DNA of 5,659 nucleotides from an uncultured Eubacterium sp. Lineage in GTDB: Bacteria > Bacillota_A > Clostridia > Lachnospirales > Lachnospiraceae. Within the stretch, counting starts at the first letter, position 1. Every line of letters starts with the position of its first letter. A program made the position numbers and the translations under genes. Under the pieces are notes generated by a model, which saw only the letters and a program-made list of their open reading frames with translations, made no database searches and was not told where the DNA came from. Of the stretch, positions 5,496-5,659 are shown piece after piece. The DNA lies in the NCBI GenBank assembly GCA_947653505.1, contig CANTHI010000268.1:1-5659 (forward strand), written 5' to 3'.

Positions 5496-5531
5496 AAGGC
5501 CTTCCGGCACATGAATGTGTCGGAAGGCCTT
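5496..5531. terminator. Long stem-loop, likely terminator of the wall-protein transcript
   Basis: AAGGCCTTCCG (5496-5506) pairs perfectly with CGGAAGGCCTT (5521-5531). The stem continues through a G-U pair and CACA/TGTG to a small loop, about 16 base pairs in all. The following bases (GGTTACTTTTC) are only weakly T-rich. The near-perfect symmetry would let it act on both strands. Confidence 0.6.
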
Positions 5532-5659
5532 GGTTACTTTTCACGGGTCAGGAAGGCGCAGGGTCTGCCCCCATAAGCGCGAACTTATGTAAAGAAGGCA
5601 ACATTTTACATAAAAATGTTATCTTTTGGCTGCGCGGACGCTGGGAGAGGAAATTTGCC
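5532..5659. promoter_or_regulatory. Non-coding right edge with overlapping inverted repeats
   Basis: No reading frame is supported in the last 128 bases, and 5331-5659 as a whole holds only the repeat array, the long stem-loop and this region. Three dyads overlap: CATAAG/CTTATG (5572-5577, 5584-5589), TTATGTAAA/TTTACATAA (5585-5593, 5605-5613) and AACATTTT/AAAATGTT (5600-5607, 5613-5620). Neighbouring pairs cannot all form at once. The region may be an operator or an RNA leader of a gene beyond the window. Confidence 0.35.

Noticed and set aside
5605..5627. Promoter at the right edge (TTTACA as -35)
   Set aside because: No -10 hexamer lies 16-18 bases downstream; the sequence there reads GGCTGC.

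Overview
The window looks like chromosome from a low-to-moderate G+C Firmicute, most likely a gut Lachnospiraceae-type clostridium. This is inferred from strong AGGAGG-type ribosome binding sites, an HPr of clostridial type, a GH127 arabinofuranosidase paired with an AraC regulator, and a small secreted peptidoglycan-binding protein. No rRNA, tRNA, transposase, phage gene or CRISPR array is visible, so the genus stays open.

Layout. Positions 1-129 hold the open 3' end of an unrecognised reading frame, followed by a promoter-like region. A monocistronic HPr gene (ptsH, 234-491) comes next and ends at a hairpin terminator (606-650). Three 12-bp A-rich tandem repeats (657-692) lie in front of a Cof-type HAD phosphatase gene (start best placed at 728, stop 1543). 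That gene converges on an AraC-family regulator (2539-1619, minus strand) across a short stretch with a perfect 9-bp stem. The regulator is transcribed divergently from a GH127 glycosidase gene (2685-4703). The 145-bp gap between the two holds back-to-back promoter candidates and two direct GATTGTC half-sites 22 bp apart, as expected for an AraC operator. A signal-peptide-bearing protein follows (4863-5330), with two Cys/His-rich repeats and a C-terminal peptidoglycan-binding domain. The last 329 bases hold three tandem copies of a 36-37 bp repeat, a long hairpin, and a cluster of overlapping inverted repeats; no convincing gene is seen there.

How the genes work together. The regulator and glycosidase form a likely sugar-responsive pair: an AraC protein that senses an arabinose-containing ligand and controls a cytoplasmic enzyme that removes beta-L-arabinofuranose from plant oligosaccharides. 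The enzyme has no signal peptide and no transporter lies nearby, so uptake must be encoded elsewhere. HPr serves PTS sugar uptake in general, and the HAD phosphatase probably acts on a small phosphorylated metabolite; neither is clearly linked to the arabinose pair. The cell-wall protein appears to be a separate unit.

For three genes the longest open frame overstates the N-terminus; ribosome binding sites, and for the regulator also promoter position, support shorter starts (2539 minus, 2685 plus, 4863 plus). The HAD gene also probably starts slightly inside its longest frame. I see no clear novel defence or mobile system. The most interesting items are the Cys/His repeat wall protein, the intergenic repeat family around it, the HPr lacking the regulatory serine, the in-frame duplication in the AraC linker, and the alternative hairpins near the right edge.
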